From the NCBI GenBank assembly GCA_021159885.1, contig JAGHDO010000027.1, positions 1 through 40,319 of the forward strand: DNA of 40,319 bases, given 5' to 3'. Below the pieces are notes generated by a model. The model was not told where the DNA came from. It saw nothing but the letters and a program-made list of their open reading frames with translations, and did not search any database. Made by a program: the position numbers and the translations under genes. Shown in pieces: positions 8,561 to 14,872 of the stretch; position 1 is the stretch's first letter, and every line of letters begins with the position of its first letter. The stretch comes from Synergistota bacterium. Lineage in GTDB: Bacteria > Synergistota > GBS-1.

Positions 8561-9052
8561 GTGAAGTGTTTCAGGTGGTTAGTGGATATTGCAGATAAAA
8601 TAGCGACGATTTTATCTATAGCATTAAGTATAACATTGGTTGGAATGGTGTTCTTTCAAGTAATAAATAGATTTATACTACATGTTCCTGCACCGTGGAC
8701 CGAAGAGATTAGTAGGTATCTTTTTGTATGGACCTCCTTTGTTGGTGCAGCAAAGGCGCTTAAGAGTAACGCCCATGTTGGGACTCAAGTTCTTACCTCA
8801 AGACTTGGTAGAAAATTAAGGATGGTGGTTGTTATATTCGCGGAAGCTGTAAGTCTTTATCTCTATGTATACATAATGCTTTACATAGGGAGTATATGGG
8901 CTGCTTATGGTTTGGAAGAAAGATGTGATACTATTACATGGCTACCAATGTTTTACATGTACTTTGCTATACCTTTTTCGGGCACGCTAATGGCTATTTT
9001 TTCTGTAGAGAGACTACTAACAGTCGCCACATCATATAAAGGTACTAGCTGA
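8561..9052 (+). CDS. dctQ: TRAP transporter small permease subunit, DctQ family
   Basis: 163 residues with four predicted membrane helices, the DctQ layout. The family motif FFQVINRFILHVPAPWTEEI, then SRYLFVWTSFVGAAKALK, is clear. The protein forms the membrane domain together with DctM. It starts with GTG; the ribosome site is weak (AAAGGGGTTAGAAGA). An 89-bp gap to dctP contains an A/T-rich inverted repeat (AAAAAG at 8474-8479 with CTTTTT at 8489-8494), which might help keep permease levels below binding-protein levels. Confidence 0.88.
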   Translation: MKCFRWLVDIADKIATILSIALSITLVGMVFFQVINRFILHVPAPWTEEISRYLFVWTSFVGAAKALKSNAHVGTQVLTSRLGRKLRMVVVIFAEAVSLYLYVYIMLYIGSIWAAYGLEERCDTITWLPMFYMYFAIPFSGTLMAIFSVERLLTVATSYKGTS

Positions 9053-9068
9053 GGAGAGGGGGTATCCT

Positions 9069-10355
9069 ATGGAATATTCGGGAATCCTAATTTTAGGTGT
9101 GTTTTTGCTGCTGCTTTTTAGTGGGGTATCTATTGCGGCTACTTTAATGCTTACATCTGTATTCTACTTAGTAATCCGGGGCGAAGCGTTTGCTTTAGCA
9201 ATGATGGTTCAAAGATTGTTTGAAGGAGTTAATAGGTTTGAACTTATTGCAATACCTCTCTTTATACTGAGTGGCGATCTCTTATATGAGGGCAAAATCT
9301 CAGGAGCGCTGGTAGAATTCGTAAAGTCTTTTATGTGGAGAGGAAGAGGATCTCTACCGCTTATTACTACTATCTCGTGCATGCTTTTTGGGGCACTCTC
9401 AGGATCTGGGCCAGCAACTGCTTCAGCCATTGGAGCTACTGTAGCTCCTGCTATGGAGGAAGAGGGTTATCCTAGAGAGTTCACTGCAAGTGTGATATCT
9501 GCTTCCGGCCCCCTGGGTATCCTAATCCCTCCTAGTATATTACTGCTTGTTTATGGAGCAGTTACTGATACTTCTGTTGCTAAGCTCTTCCTGGCAGGGA
9601 TCGTTCCAGGAATATTATATGGCACGCTTCTCATTGTCTATGAATGGTATGTTTCTGTGAAAAATGGTTATGGTGCGATCACGGAAAAGCGTAAGAGTTT
9701 TTCTAAGGCTTTTAAAGAAGCCAGTTGGGCATTGGGGGCTCCTTTCATTATACTTGGAGGGATATATGGTGGGATATTTACGCCTACGGAAGCTGCTGTT
9801 GTAGCTGTGGTGTATGCGTATCTTATAGGTAAATGTGTATATCGCACCTTGGAGTGGAGTAAAACAAAGCAGATCATTTTAAAAAGTACTATTACTAGTG
9901 CAACTGTGCTTTTTATTATTGCAGGAGTTTCCTGCTTTGGTTGGATATTAGCAAGGGAAAAAATACCACAGTTACTTACCCTTTTTGCTATAAAGCACAT
10001 TGAGAGTGGGACTCTTTTCTTAATACTCTCCAATATTATAATACTTATAGCAGGAATGTTTGAGAATGGATCTGCAGTCATTATTTTATTAGCCCCTTTG
10101 CTTGAACCTATTGCCTTAAGATATGGTATAGACCCTGTGTTTTATGGGGCGTTAATGACTGCTAACTTAGCAATAGGCATGTGTACCCCACCTGTAGCTG
10201 TAACTTTATATGTAGCTGCTAGAATATGTAATGTTCCATTCGATTCTGTTGCGAAAAGAATTTTACCCTTTATTGGCGTTTTACTGATAGGCCTATTCAT
10301 TCTTACTTTCTTCCCGGGTTTAACTATGTATATTCCTAATCTAATAATGAAGTAG
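9069..10355 (+). CDS. dctM: TRAP transporter large permease subunit, DctM family
   Basis: 428 residues, almost wholly hydrophobic, of normal DctM length (about 12 helices). The signature stretch from FGALSGSGPATASAIGATVA through GPLGILIPPSILLLVYGAVT is present, as are PLFILSGDLLYEG near the start and the repeat-domain motif TPPVAVTLYVAARI near the end. It is the ion-coupled (usually sodium) transport subunit of the secondary TRAP system. A GAGGAGAGGGGG ribosome site precedes the ATG, 17 bp after dctQ. Confidence 0.93.
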   Translation: MEYSGILILGVFLLLLFSGVSIAATLMLTSVFYLVIRGEAFALAMMVQRLFEGVNRFELIAIPLFILSGDLLYEGKISGALVEFVKSFMWRGRGSLPLITTISCMLFGALSGSGPATASAIGATVAPAMEEEGYPREFTASVISASGPLGILIPPSILLLVYGAVTDTSVAKLFLAGIVPGILYGTLLIVYEWYVSVKNGYGAITEKRKSFSKAFKEASWALGAPFIILGGIYGGIFTPTEAAVVAVVYAYLIGKCVYRTLEWSKTKQIILKSTITSATVLFIIAGVSCFGWILAREKIPQLLTLFAIKHIESGTLFLILSNIIILIAGMFENGSAVIILLAPLLEPIALRYGIDPVFYGALMTANLAIGMCTPPVAVTLYVAARICNVPFDSVAKRILPFIGVLLIGLFILTFFPGLTMYIPNLIMK

Positions 10356-10398
10356 TATGTAGTATTACAATGACATAGTGTGGGAGGTAAATTGTAGA

Positions 10399-11103
10399 AT
10401 GAATAATGTGATAAAGCGTGTTAAACTCTATGAGGAGGTTATGTGTAAAATAGAGGAGTTCATCGCGAAGGGAAAATTTAAGAAAGGTAGCAAGTTGCCT
10501 TCTGCAGAATCGCTTGCATCCATGTTTGGGGTTAGTAGAATAGTTGTAAGGGAAGCTCTTCGTCTGCTGGAAAGCATGGGGATTGTAGATATAATACCTG
10601 GAAAGGGAACTTTTATTAAAAATAATTTAGACAATAGCTGCCTTGCTAGCATCGGTGTAGTGCTGCAAAGCTCCCGAGAATTATTGCTGGATCTACTCGA
10701 ATTTAGAGAAGTCATAGAGCCAGGCATAGCTGCTGTAGCTGCTGTGAGAAGAACAGCAGAAGACCTTGAAAGCTTGAGGAACTACCTTAGCGAGATGGAA
10801 GAGGAAATAAGAGAAGGGAAATTAGGCATTAATTCATCTTTAGGATTCCACCTAGCATTGGCAAAGGCTACAGGGAATCCTATTTTTACAAGAATAATGC
10901 TTTTGCTAGGTGTTATGCTTAGAGAGAGTAGAGAGATTTCCTTGAGCGTGCCAGGAAGGCCGGAAAAAGCACTTCGTGAGCACTTGGAAATTCTACGTGC
11001 CATTGAGGCAAGGGATCCGGAGAACGCTGAGAAGTCGATGAAAGAGCATTTAAAGAATTTGAGAGAAACTCTAACCCATGCGTTAGGCAAGGAGTGGGAT
11101 TAA
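10399..11103 (+). CDS. GntR-family transcriptional regulator, FadR subfamily
   Basis: 234 residues. The winged helix-turn-helix lies at 10-75 (LPSAESLASMFGVSRIVVRE, ALRLLESMGIVDIIPGKGTF). An all-helical FCD ligand domain follows, with the usual carboxylate/histidine metal-site pieces: DLLEFREVIEP, SLGFHLALAKATGNP, LREHLEILRAIEARDP and MKEHLKNL. FCD regulators typically sense organic acids. ATG 10399 has GGGAGGT 10 nt upstream; the longer GTG 10378 has none. It is last in the dicarboxylate cluster, so it probably represses or activates the promoter at 1667. The coding frame stays open after the TAA (see 11131-11256). Confidence 0.88.
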   Translation: MNNVIKRVKLYEEVMCKIEEFIAKGKFKKGSKLPSAESLASMFGVSRIVVREALRLLESMGIVDIIPGKGTFIKNNLDNSCLASIGVVLQSSRELLLDLLEFREVIEPGIAAVAAVRRTAEDLESLRNYLSEMEEEIREGKLGINSSLGFHLALAKATGNPIFTRIMLLLGVMLRESREISLSVPGRPEKALREHLEILRAIEARDPENAEKSMKEHLKNLRETLTHALGKEWD

Positions 11104-11130
11104 GAAAAGCAGTTAAGTTTTGTGAGGAAG

Positions 11131-11256
11131 ATGGGGAGGAAGAGAATTAGTGATAATCAAGTCGTGATAAGAGAAGTTTTGGATGCAAAGGGAGTGGTTG
11201 TAAGTAAAAGTGGGATCTTTCTCGCAGTGATAGATGCGGTAGCATCCTACAGGTAG
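11131..11256 (+). CDS. Possible small ORF (41 aa) of unknown function
   Basis: ATG to TAG encodes a 41-residue peptide with amino-acid composition typical of a folded protein fragment (NQVVIREVLDAKGVVVSKSG, then IFLAVIDAVASYR). It is in the same frame as the GntR gene, 9 codons beyond its TAA. It could be a lost C-terminal extension, a remnant of another gene, or chance. There is no good ribosome site (only GAGGAAG abutting the ATG). Its last codons form the left arm of the perfect inverted repeat at 11233-11270. No family recognised. Confidence 0.3.
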   Translation: MGRKRISDNQVVIREVLDAKGVVVSKSGIFLAVIDAVASYR

Positions 11257-11270
11257 GATGCTACCGCATC
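11233..11270. repeat. Perfect 18-bp inverted repeat, 2-nt centre
   Basis: GATGCGGTAGCATCCTAC is followed by AG and by its exact reverse complement. The RNA would fold into a very stable stem on either strand. No T-run follows on the plus strand (TTAGCGG), so it is not a textbook intrinsic terminator. It may still end the dicarboxylate transcript, protect its 3' end, or be a mobile-element scar. Confidence 0.7.
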
Positions 11271-11372
11271 TTAGCGGCTATAGAATACAGCTCACGGGTA
11301 TGAGCGAATATTGATACTTCATGTGTGCTTTATTTTATAGTGTATCTTGTGTAGAAGATCTCACGGGAAAAA

Positions 11373-11411
11373 TTCACCCTACCGTTCCTATTAAGGAAAC
11401 GACAGGGTGAA
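11373..11411 (-). terminator. Intrinsic terminator of the secreted hydrolase gene
   Basis: On the minus strand TTCACCCT pairs with AGGGTGAA. An inner CGTT/AACG pairing closes a loop, and TTTTT follows directly. It lies 25 bp beyond the hydrolase stop codon and reads leftward. Confidence 0.8.
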
Positions 11412-11435
11412 AGGGGTATTTAGAAGGCAGGTGGG

Positions 11436-12413
11436 TTATTTATCGTGCTCGCTAAGGAACTCTCTAACTATTTTGTTGAATATCTTTGGTTTTTCAAGAT
11501 GGTGGCAGTGTGAAGCTCCCTTTATAACATACATTTTAGCTCCCGGGGTTATACTCTGGTAGTATTTTGTAGTTTCGGGACGTGCCTCATCGAATTCTCC
11601 GCATATGTATAAAACTGGAACCTTTAACTGCTTTAGCTTTTGAGTTATATCATGATTTTTTAATACTCCAGTGCAGGTAAATTCGCTTGGTCCCCACATG
11701 TAATTATAGACATCGTATCCCATGGTTTGGAAGGCTTTTTCTAAGCACGGGGGCCAAGGATCAAGTCTGCAGAAGAAGAGCTTATAGAATACCATCATGG
11801 CTTGCTGATATTTAGGATTATCAAAATCCTTTTGGGCTTCACATTCTTCTACCGTCTTTTGGATATCTGTTGGAAGAGTTTTTAGCAAGCTTTTAGCATC
11901 GGAAATCCATCTTCTTGTACTCATATAGGGACCTGCGAGGATAAGACTGAGGACGCCTTTAGGGTTCTTGCGAGTCATATATTCTACTGCGAGCATGGAT
12001 CCCCAGGAGTGCCCCAGTATATGTACTTTTTTAAGTCCGAGTGCTTTTCTAACGGTATCTACTTCGTCAACGAAGCTCTGTACCGTACAAAATAGGGCAA
12101 GGTTTTTCGTTGTTGCTTTGGAGTTTCCGCAGCCCAGCTGGTCGTAGAAGATTACAGGTCTTTGATCAGCTAAGGCTTCTAAGCTTTCAAGATAGTAGTG
12201 TGTCATTCCAGGACCTCCATGGAGCACAAGTAGCGGGACACCGGGTTTATCGATACCCACTATGCGGAACCAGATCTTGCCATATTTTACGGGAATAAAG
12301 CCTTCCTTCGCAGTGAAAGTTGGCTTTGGAGTCGAAGCTACAGCTATACTAACGCAGAGCATTAATAGTATGGACGCGATTAAAATCGCTAATCCGGCTC
12401 CCTTAACTCGCAT
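11436..12413 (-). CDS. Secreted alpha/beta hydrolase, proline iminopeptidase (S33) family
   Basis: 325 residues with an N-terminal signal sequence (GLAILIASILLMLCVSIAVA, cleavage near ASTPKP). The S33 fold shows the oxyanion motif LHGGPGMTHYYLES, FYDQLGCGNS, the nucleophile elbow GHSWGSMLAVEY, the acid in ICGEFDEARPE and the final histidine in GASHCHHLEKP. A cap domain lies between. Members release N-terminal proline or other residues from peptides; some act on other amides. Export suggests extracytoplasmic peptide trimming, which would suit an organism with peptide importers. It is a single-gene unit with its own promoter and terminator; AAAGGAGGTGGG precedes the ATG. Confidence 0.82.
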   Translation of the reverse strand: MRVKGAGLAILIASILLMLCVSIAVASTPKPTFTAKEGFIPVKYGKIWFRIVGIDKPGVPLLVLHGGPGMTHYYLESLEALADQRPVIFYDQLGCGNSKATTKNLALFCTVQSFVDEVDTVRKALGLKKVHILGHSWGSMLAVEYMTRKNPKGVLSLILAGPYMSTRRWISDAKSLLKTLPTDIQKTVEECEAQKDFDNPKYQQAMMVFYKLFFCRLDPWPPCLEKAFQTMGYDVYNYMWGPSEFTCTGVLKNHDITQKLKQLKVPVLYICGEFDEARPETTKYYQSITPGAKMYVIKGASHCHHLEKPKIFNKIVREFLSEHDK

Positions 12414-12438
12414 TATATACCCACCTCCTTTTAATAGT

Positions 12439-12466
12439 ATTATAACTTAGATAATTTTCAAGTCAA
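12439..12466 (-). promoter_or_regulatory. Promoter of the secreted S33 hydrolase
   Basis: On the minus strand TTGACT (12461-12466), a 16-bp spacer and TATAAT (12439-12444) lead into AAAAGGAGGTGGG and the ATG at 12413. No operator is evident. Confidence 0.65.
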
Positions 12467-12533
12467 TACATCAGAGGTAATATTTTAGAGATCAGATTTC
12501 TAGTGATAACTTGTGATTTTAAGGGTGATGAAT

Positions 12534-12791
12534 ATGAAGAGATTCTTACTTCTAAGTTTGCTTATCCTATTTTTTCTCAGTATAAGTTCCTTAGCCATGC
12601 CTATACTTCCTGAAACCCCCTATGAGCGCCTTTTCTTTGAAACAGAGAGGTTCAGGTGGTTAGCTCCGATTATAACCGAATATAAGCTTTCTGCTTGGTT
12701 TGCTACCGTTGAGGGGCTTGCTCCTGAGAAGCTATATGAGAGGTTAGTAAAGTTAGGTAAGGAGGTATATAGGAGGTGCTTCAGGAGCTAA
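12534..12791 (+). CDS. Small secreted protein of unknown function, possibly frameshifted
   Basis: About 85 residues beginning with a clear signal sequence (MKRFLLLSLLILFFLSISSL then AMP). A charged, helix-rich part follows (FFETERFRWLAPIITEYKLS, EGLAPEKLYERLVKLGKEVY). ATG 12534 is preferred because AAGGGTGAT lies just upstream; the longer TTG-type start at 12513 has no support. The end (RRCFRS) looks unnatural. One base further, another frame reads GGASGAKTEREFNLLKEYLG and on to a TAA at 12861. That would extend the protein by ~28 residues if a single-base shift occurred. No homologue is recognised. Confidence 0.5.
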   Translation: MKRFLLLSLLILFFLSISSLAMPILPETPYERLFFETERFRWLAPIITEYKLSAWFATVEGLAPEKLYERLVKLGKEVYRRCFRS

Positions 12792-12952
12792 AACTGAAAG
12801 AGAATTTAACCTGCTTAAGGAGTATTTGGGTAGCCTAAAATTTTATAATTTGAAAAATTAAATCGTATGAAAAAGCAGCGGAGTTGTACTGTATTGGATG
12901 AAGCCTATGGAGGCGGACCGATAGGGTTAATGGGTAGTTAATATACGGTGAC

Positions 12953-12990
12953 GAGGCTCCTGTTTGGTTAGTTTGAGGGAGTCCCTTTTT
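12953..12990 (+). terminator. Weak candidate terminator
   Basis: GAGGCTCC and GGGAGTCC can form an imperfect stem with a bulge, closed by a ~16-nt loop and followed by CTTTTTG. It would end transcription from the small secreted-protein gene. The surrounding 12862-13065 shows no other gene or RNA that I can recognise. Confidence 0.3.
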
Positions 12991-13065
12991 GTTTGGGGGA
13001 TTGAAAGGAAATCGAGAAAGGTATAGAATCAGATTTAAATTTAGGATGTGGGGAGGAGGCGTAAG

Positions 13066-13218
13066 ATGAGAATATGCTGTTTATCATGTGGGGCTTTATT
13101 TGATGATTTTGAAGAGATATGGCTTTCCGAAGCTCAGAGGGTTTTGGTATGTCCCTATTGTGGGATTCCTGTCTTTCGAGGAGACTTCGTTTGCAGGGAA
13201 TCTCAGGAAGGAGGTTGA
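13066..13218 (+). CDS. Zinc-ribbon miniprotein (50 aa)
   Basis: Two CxxC knuckles (CLSCGALFDDF near 5-8, and CPYCGIPVFRG near 33-36) separated by ~25 residues suggest a single zinc-bound ribbon. GGAGGAGG stands 6 nt before the ATG, so translation is well supported. The stop lies 3 bp before the presumed start of the membrane diguanylate cyclase, whose ribosome site (AAGGAGG) is inside this gene's last codons. The two are therefore coupled. Function unknown; a small regulatory partner is possible. Confidence 0.65.
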   Translation: MRICCLSCGALFDDFEEIWLSEAQRVLVCPYCGIPVFRGDFVCRESQEGG

Positions 13219-13221
13219 TTC

Positions 13222-13458
13222 ATTGAAGAGGGGGTAAGCAAGGGGCTTGCTTTCACCCTTGCCCTTATAACGCTGGGTATCGTTCTCCTGTTTCTTCAAT
13301 TTTCGCTTTTCTCTGGTTTTTGGAGAGAGAAGGAATTTAAGGTCCCTCACTGGGTTTTAAGTGGTAGGGAGCTTTCCTTTCCCTGCTATTTTCCTCTTTC
13401 TCTCGGGGAGCCGAAGAAGGTTTATTTTACTTTGGAAGCTTCGATTCCTCGAGAATGA
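13222..13458 (+). pseudogene. N-terminal part of the diguanylate cyclase, ended by an in-frame TGA
   Basis: The frame from 13222 encodes EEGVSKGLAFTLALITLGIV plus a further hydrophobic run (one membrane helix). An extracytoplasmic beta-rich start then follows (VPHWVLSGRELSFPCYFPLS) up to TGA at 13456-13458. After the TGA the same frame goes straight on into the cyclase gene (LRSLGDPVLVIPGIFAQAFE). The start would be ATT 13222, placed 7 nt after AAGGAGG; no ATG, GTG or TTG is available in frame near it. A TGG-to-TGA change (Trp79) would explain the stop. Confidence 0.6.
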
Positions 13459-13524
13459 CTCAGGAGCTTAGGTGATCCGGTTCTCGTTATACCGGGTATA
13501 TTTGCTCAAGCCTTCGAGGTTTAT

Positions 13525-14838
13525 GTGGGCGATAAGGTTATAGCAAGGGTTGGAGACATCTCGGAGGGGAATAGCAATATATGGAATAGAGCCTTCTTAG
13601 CGATCCTTCCTCGTAAAATTGCTCCCAGTGAGAGGCTCGAAATTAGGGCTCTCTCGCTGTTTGGGTTTGGCTTAAATGGAGCGCCTTTTCTGACGAGGGA
13701 TGTAGATGCCAGAAGGTTTGTTAGGGGGGTTAATTTTCTCATTTCAGGTCTTGCCTTGCTTGAGATGGGCGTCATGCTTGCAATAGGTTTCATTCTGCTC
13801 GGCATTGCCTTCTCGGGAGGAGCTCGCTTTTACCGCGATATGGGAGTGGCATTTATCCTCATCTTCATCGGTCAGATGGATATGATTTTTCTGGAAGAGC
13901 TTTCGGTTCCTCTGCTTGCATTTAAGAAGGTTGTAGATTTATCCCTTTATCTTGCGCTTATGATATGGTATTTTTCCATGAGCAGTTTTCTTAAAGCTCC
14001 TGAAAATTTCCTCAGGGGTATTTTAAAGTCAACTCTCGTTTCTCTCTGGCTCGTTGGAGTCTTTTTCGTATGGGATTTGAGAAGCTTTAACCTTTTCAGC
14101 GCTTTCTTTATTCTTCTCTTTTTGCCCGTGATCGTGGATATTATAGCTTTTTCCCTCCGGGGATTTCATAAGTCTCCATCTGTTTCCTTGGCTAATGTGT
14201 TTGCTGGTGGTACGGGGCTTGTAAATATGCTGATCTTTCTTATGGGGTTCTTTGGCAAACCTGTGATACCGTACTTTCAGGCGATAAATATGGGGATGTT
14301 CGTCATGGGAGCTTGCGTTGGTGTTGAGATCATAAGGGACTTTGCTTCCATTTCAAGAAACCTTAAAAAGGCGAGGGAGGAATCTCTAAAGGATAGATTG
14401 ACCGGTGTCTATAACAGAACCGCTTTAGCCAATTTCGACGAGAGCGATTCTTTCTCCGTTCTACTTATAGATGTGGACGATCTTAAGACCGTTAATGACA
14501 GGCATGGGCAGGTGGGTGATCTGCTTCTTATAGCGATAGCGGATGTTATAAAGAACAGGATAAGGAAGAGAGATATCTTGATAAGATATGGAGGAGATGA
14601 GTTTGTCGTGCTTCTTAAAGAGTGTGATGGTGAAGATGCGTTGAGAATAGCAGAGGATATTATAAGGGAGACGAGAAACATCAGCTTGCCTTTCGCTCCA
14701 CTCTTTCGCCCTGGTGTATCTGTGGGTGTTTCATCTCGAAGAGAAGGAGAGGGATTAAAAGAGTCTCTCTCGCGAGCTGATAGGGCTCTTTATTCTGCGA
14801 AAAGGCTCGCGAAGGGCAGAGCGCTCCTTGTAGATTGA
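13525..14838 (+). CDS. Membrane diguanylate cyclase (7TM + GGDEF), 5'-interrupted
   Basis: The open part encodes 437 residues. A short extracytoplasmic piece leads to about seven membrane helices (~75-290 in this numbering), resembling 7TMR-DISM sensors. A linker helix and a GGDEF domain follow (DRLTGVYNRTALANFD, LLIDVDDLKTVNDRHG, RYGGDEFVVL, PGVSVGVSSRREGEG). GGDEF is intact, and RKRD lies five residues before RYGG's glycine, a perfect c-di-GMP inhibitory I-site. The catalytic half therefore looks functional. The true gene should begin at 13222, upstream of an internal TGA. The GTG at 13525 has only a weak GAGGT before it and may be just the first available codon. Confidence 0.8.
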   Translation: MGDKVIARVGDISEGNSNIWNRAFLAILPRKIAPSERLEIRALSLFGFGLNGAPFLTRDVDARRFVRGVNFLISGLALLEMGVMLAIGFILLGIAFSGGARFYRDMGVAFILIFIGQMDMIFLEELSVPLLAFKKVVDLSLYLALMIWYFSMSSFLKAPENFLRGILKSTLVSLWLVGVFFVWDLRSFNLFSAFFILLFLPVIVDIIAFSLRGFHKSPSVSLANVFAGGTGLVNMLIFLMGFFGKPVIPYFQAINMGMFVMGACVGVEIIRDFASISRNLKKAREESLKDRLTGVYNRTALANFDESDSFSVLLIDVDDLKTVNDRHGQVGDLLLIAIADVIKNRIRKRDILIRYGGDEFVVLLKECDGEDALRIAEDIIRETRNISLPFAPLFRPGVSVGVSSRREGEGLKESLSRADRALYSAKRLAKGRALLVD

Positions 14839-14841
14839 AGG

Positions 14842-14864
14842 GGGCCCTCCTTGAAGGAGAGCCC
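14842..14864. terminator. Shared terminator between convergent genes
   Basis: GGGC-c-CTCCT-TGA-AGGAG-a-GCCC forms a hairpin with one mismatch in the 34 bp between the cyclase stop and the stop of the minus-strand hydrolase. The flanks are only modestly U-rich. It probably serves both directions. Confidence 0.55.
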
Positions 14865-14872
14865 TAAAGGAT

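Larger units (their letters stand above)
11104..11435. other. Gene-poor spacer between the dicarboxylate cluster and the hydrolase gene
   Basis: This 332-bp stretch holds the 41-codon ORF, the perfect inverted repeat and, at its right end, the terminator of the minus-strand hydrolase. The remaining ~100 bp (11271-11372) is AT-rich. It shows only an 8-bp direct repeat, CTCACGGG, at about 11291 and 11361. No RNA gene or further coding signal is seen. Confidence 0.6.

Noticed and set aside
12867-12941. 24-codon ORF with a GGGPIGL motif recalling RuvB
   Set aside because: The similarity is only a few residues, there is no ribosome site, and neighbouring frames show no further RuvB-like sequence.
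13456-13458. TGA as a selenocysteine codon or a reassigned Trp codon in the cyclase gene
   Set aside because: No SECIS-like hairpin is apparent just downstream. Other genes here end with TGA (for example the cyclase itself and feoA), so TGA is a normal stop. A point mutation or sequencing error is simpler.
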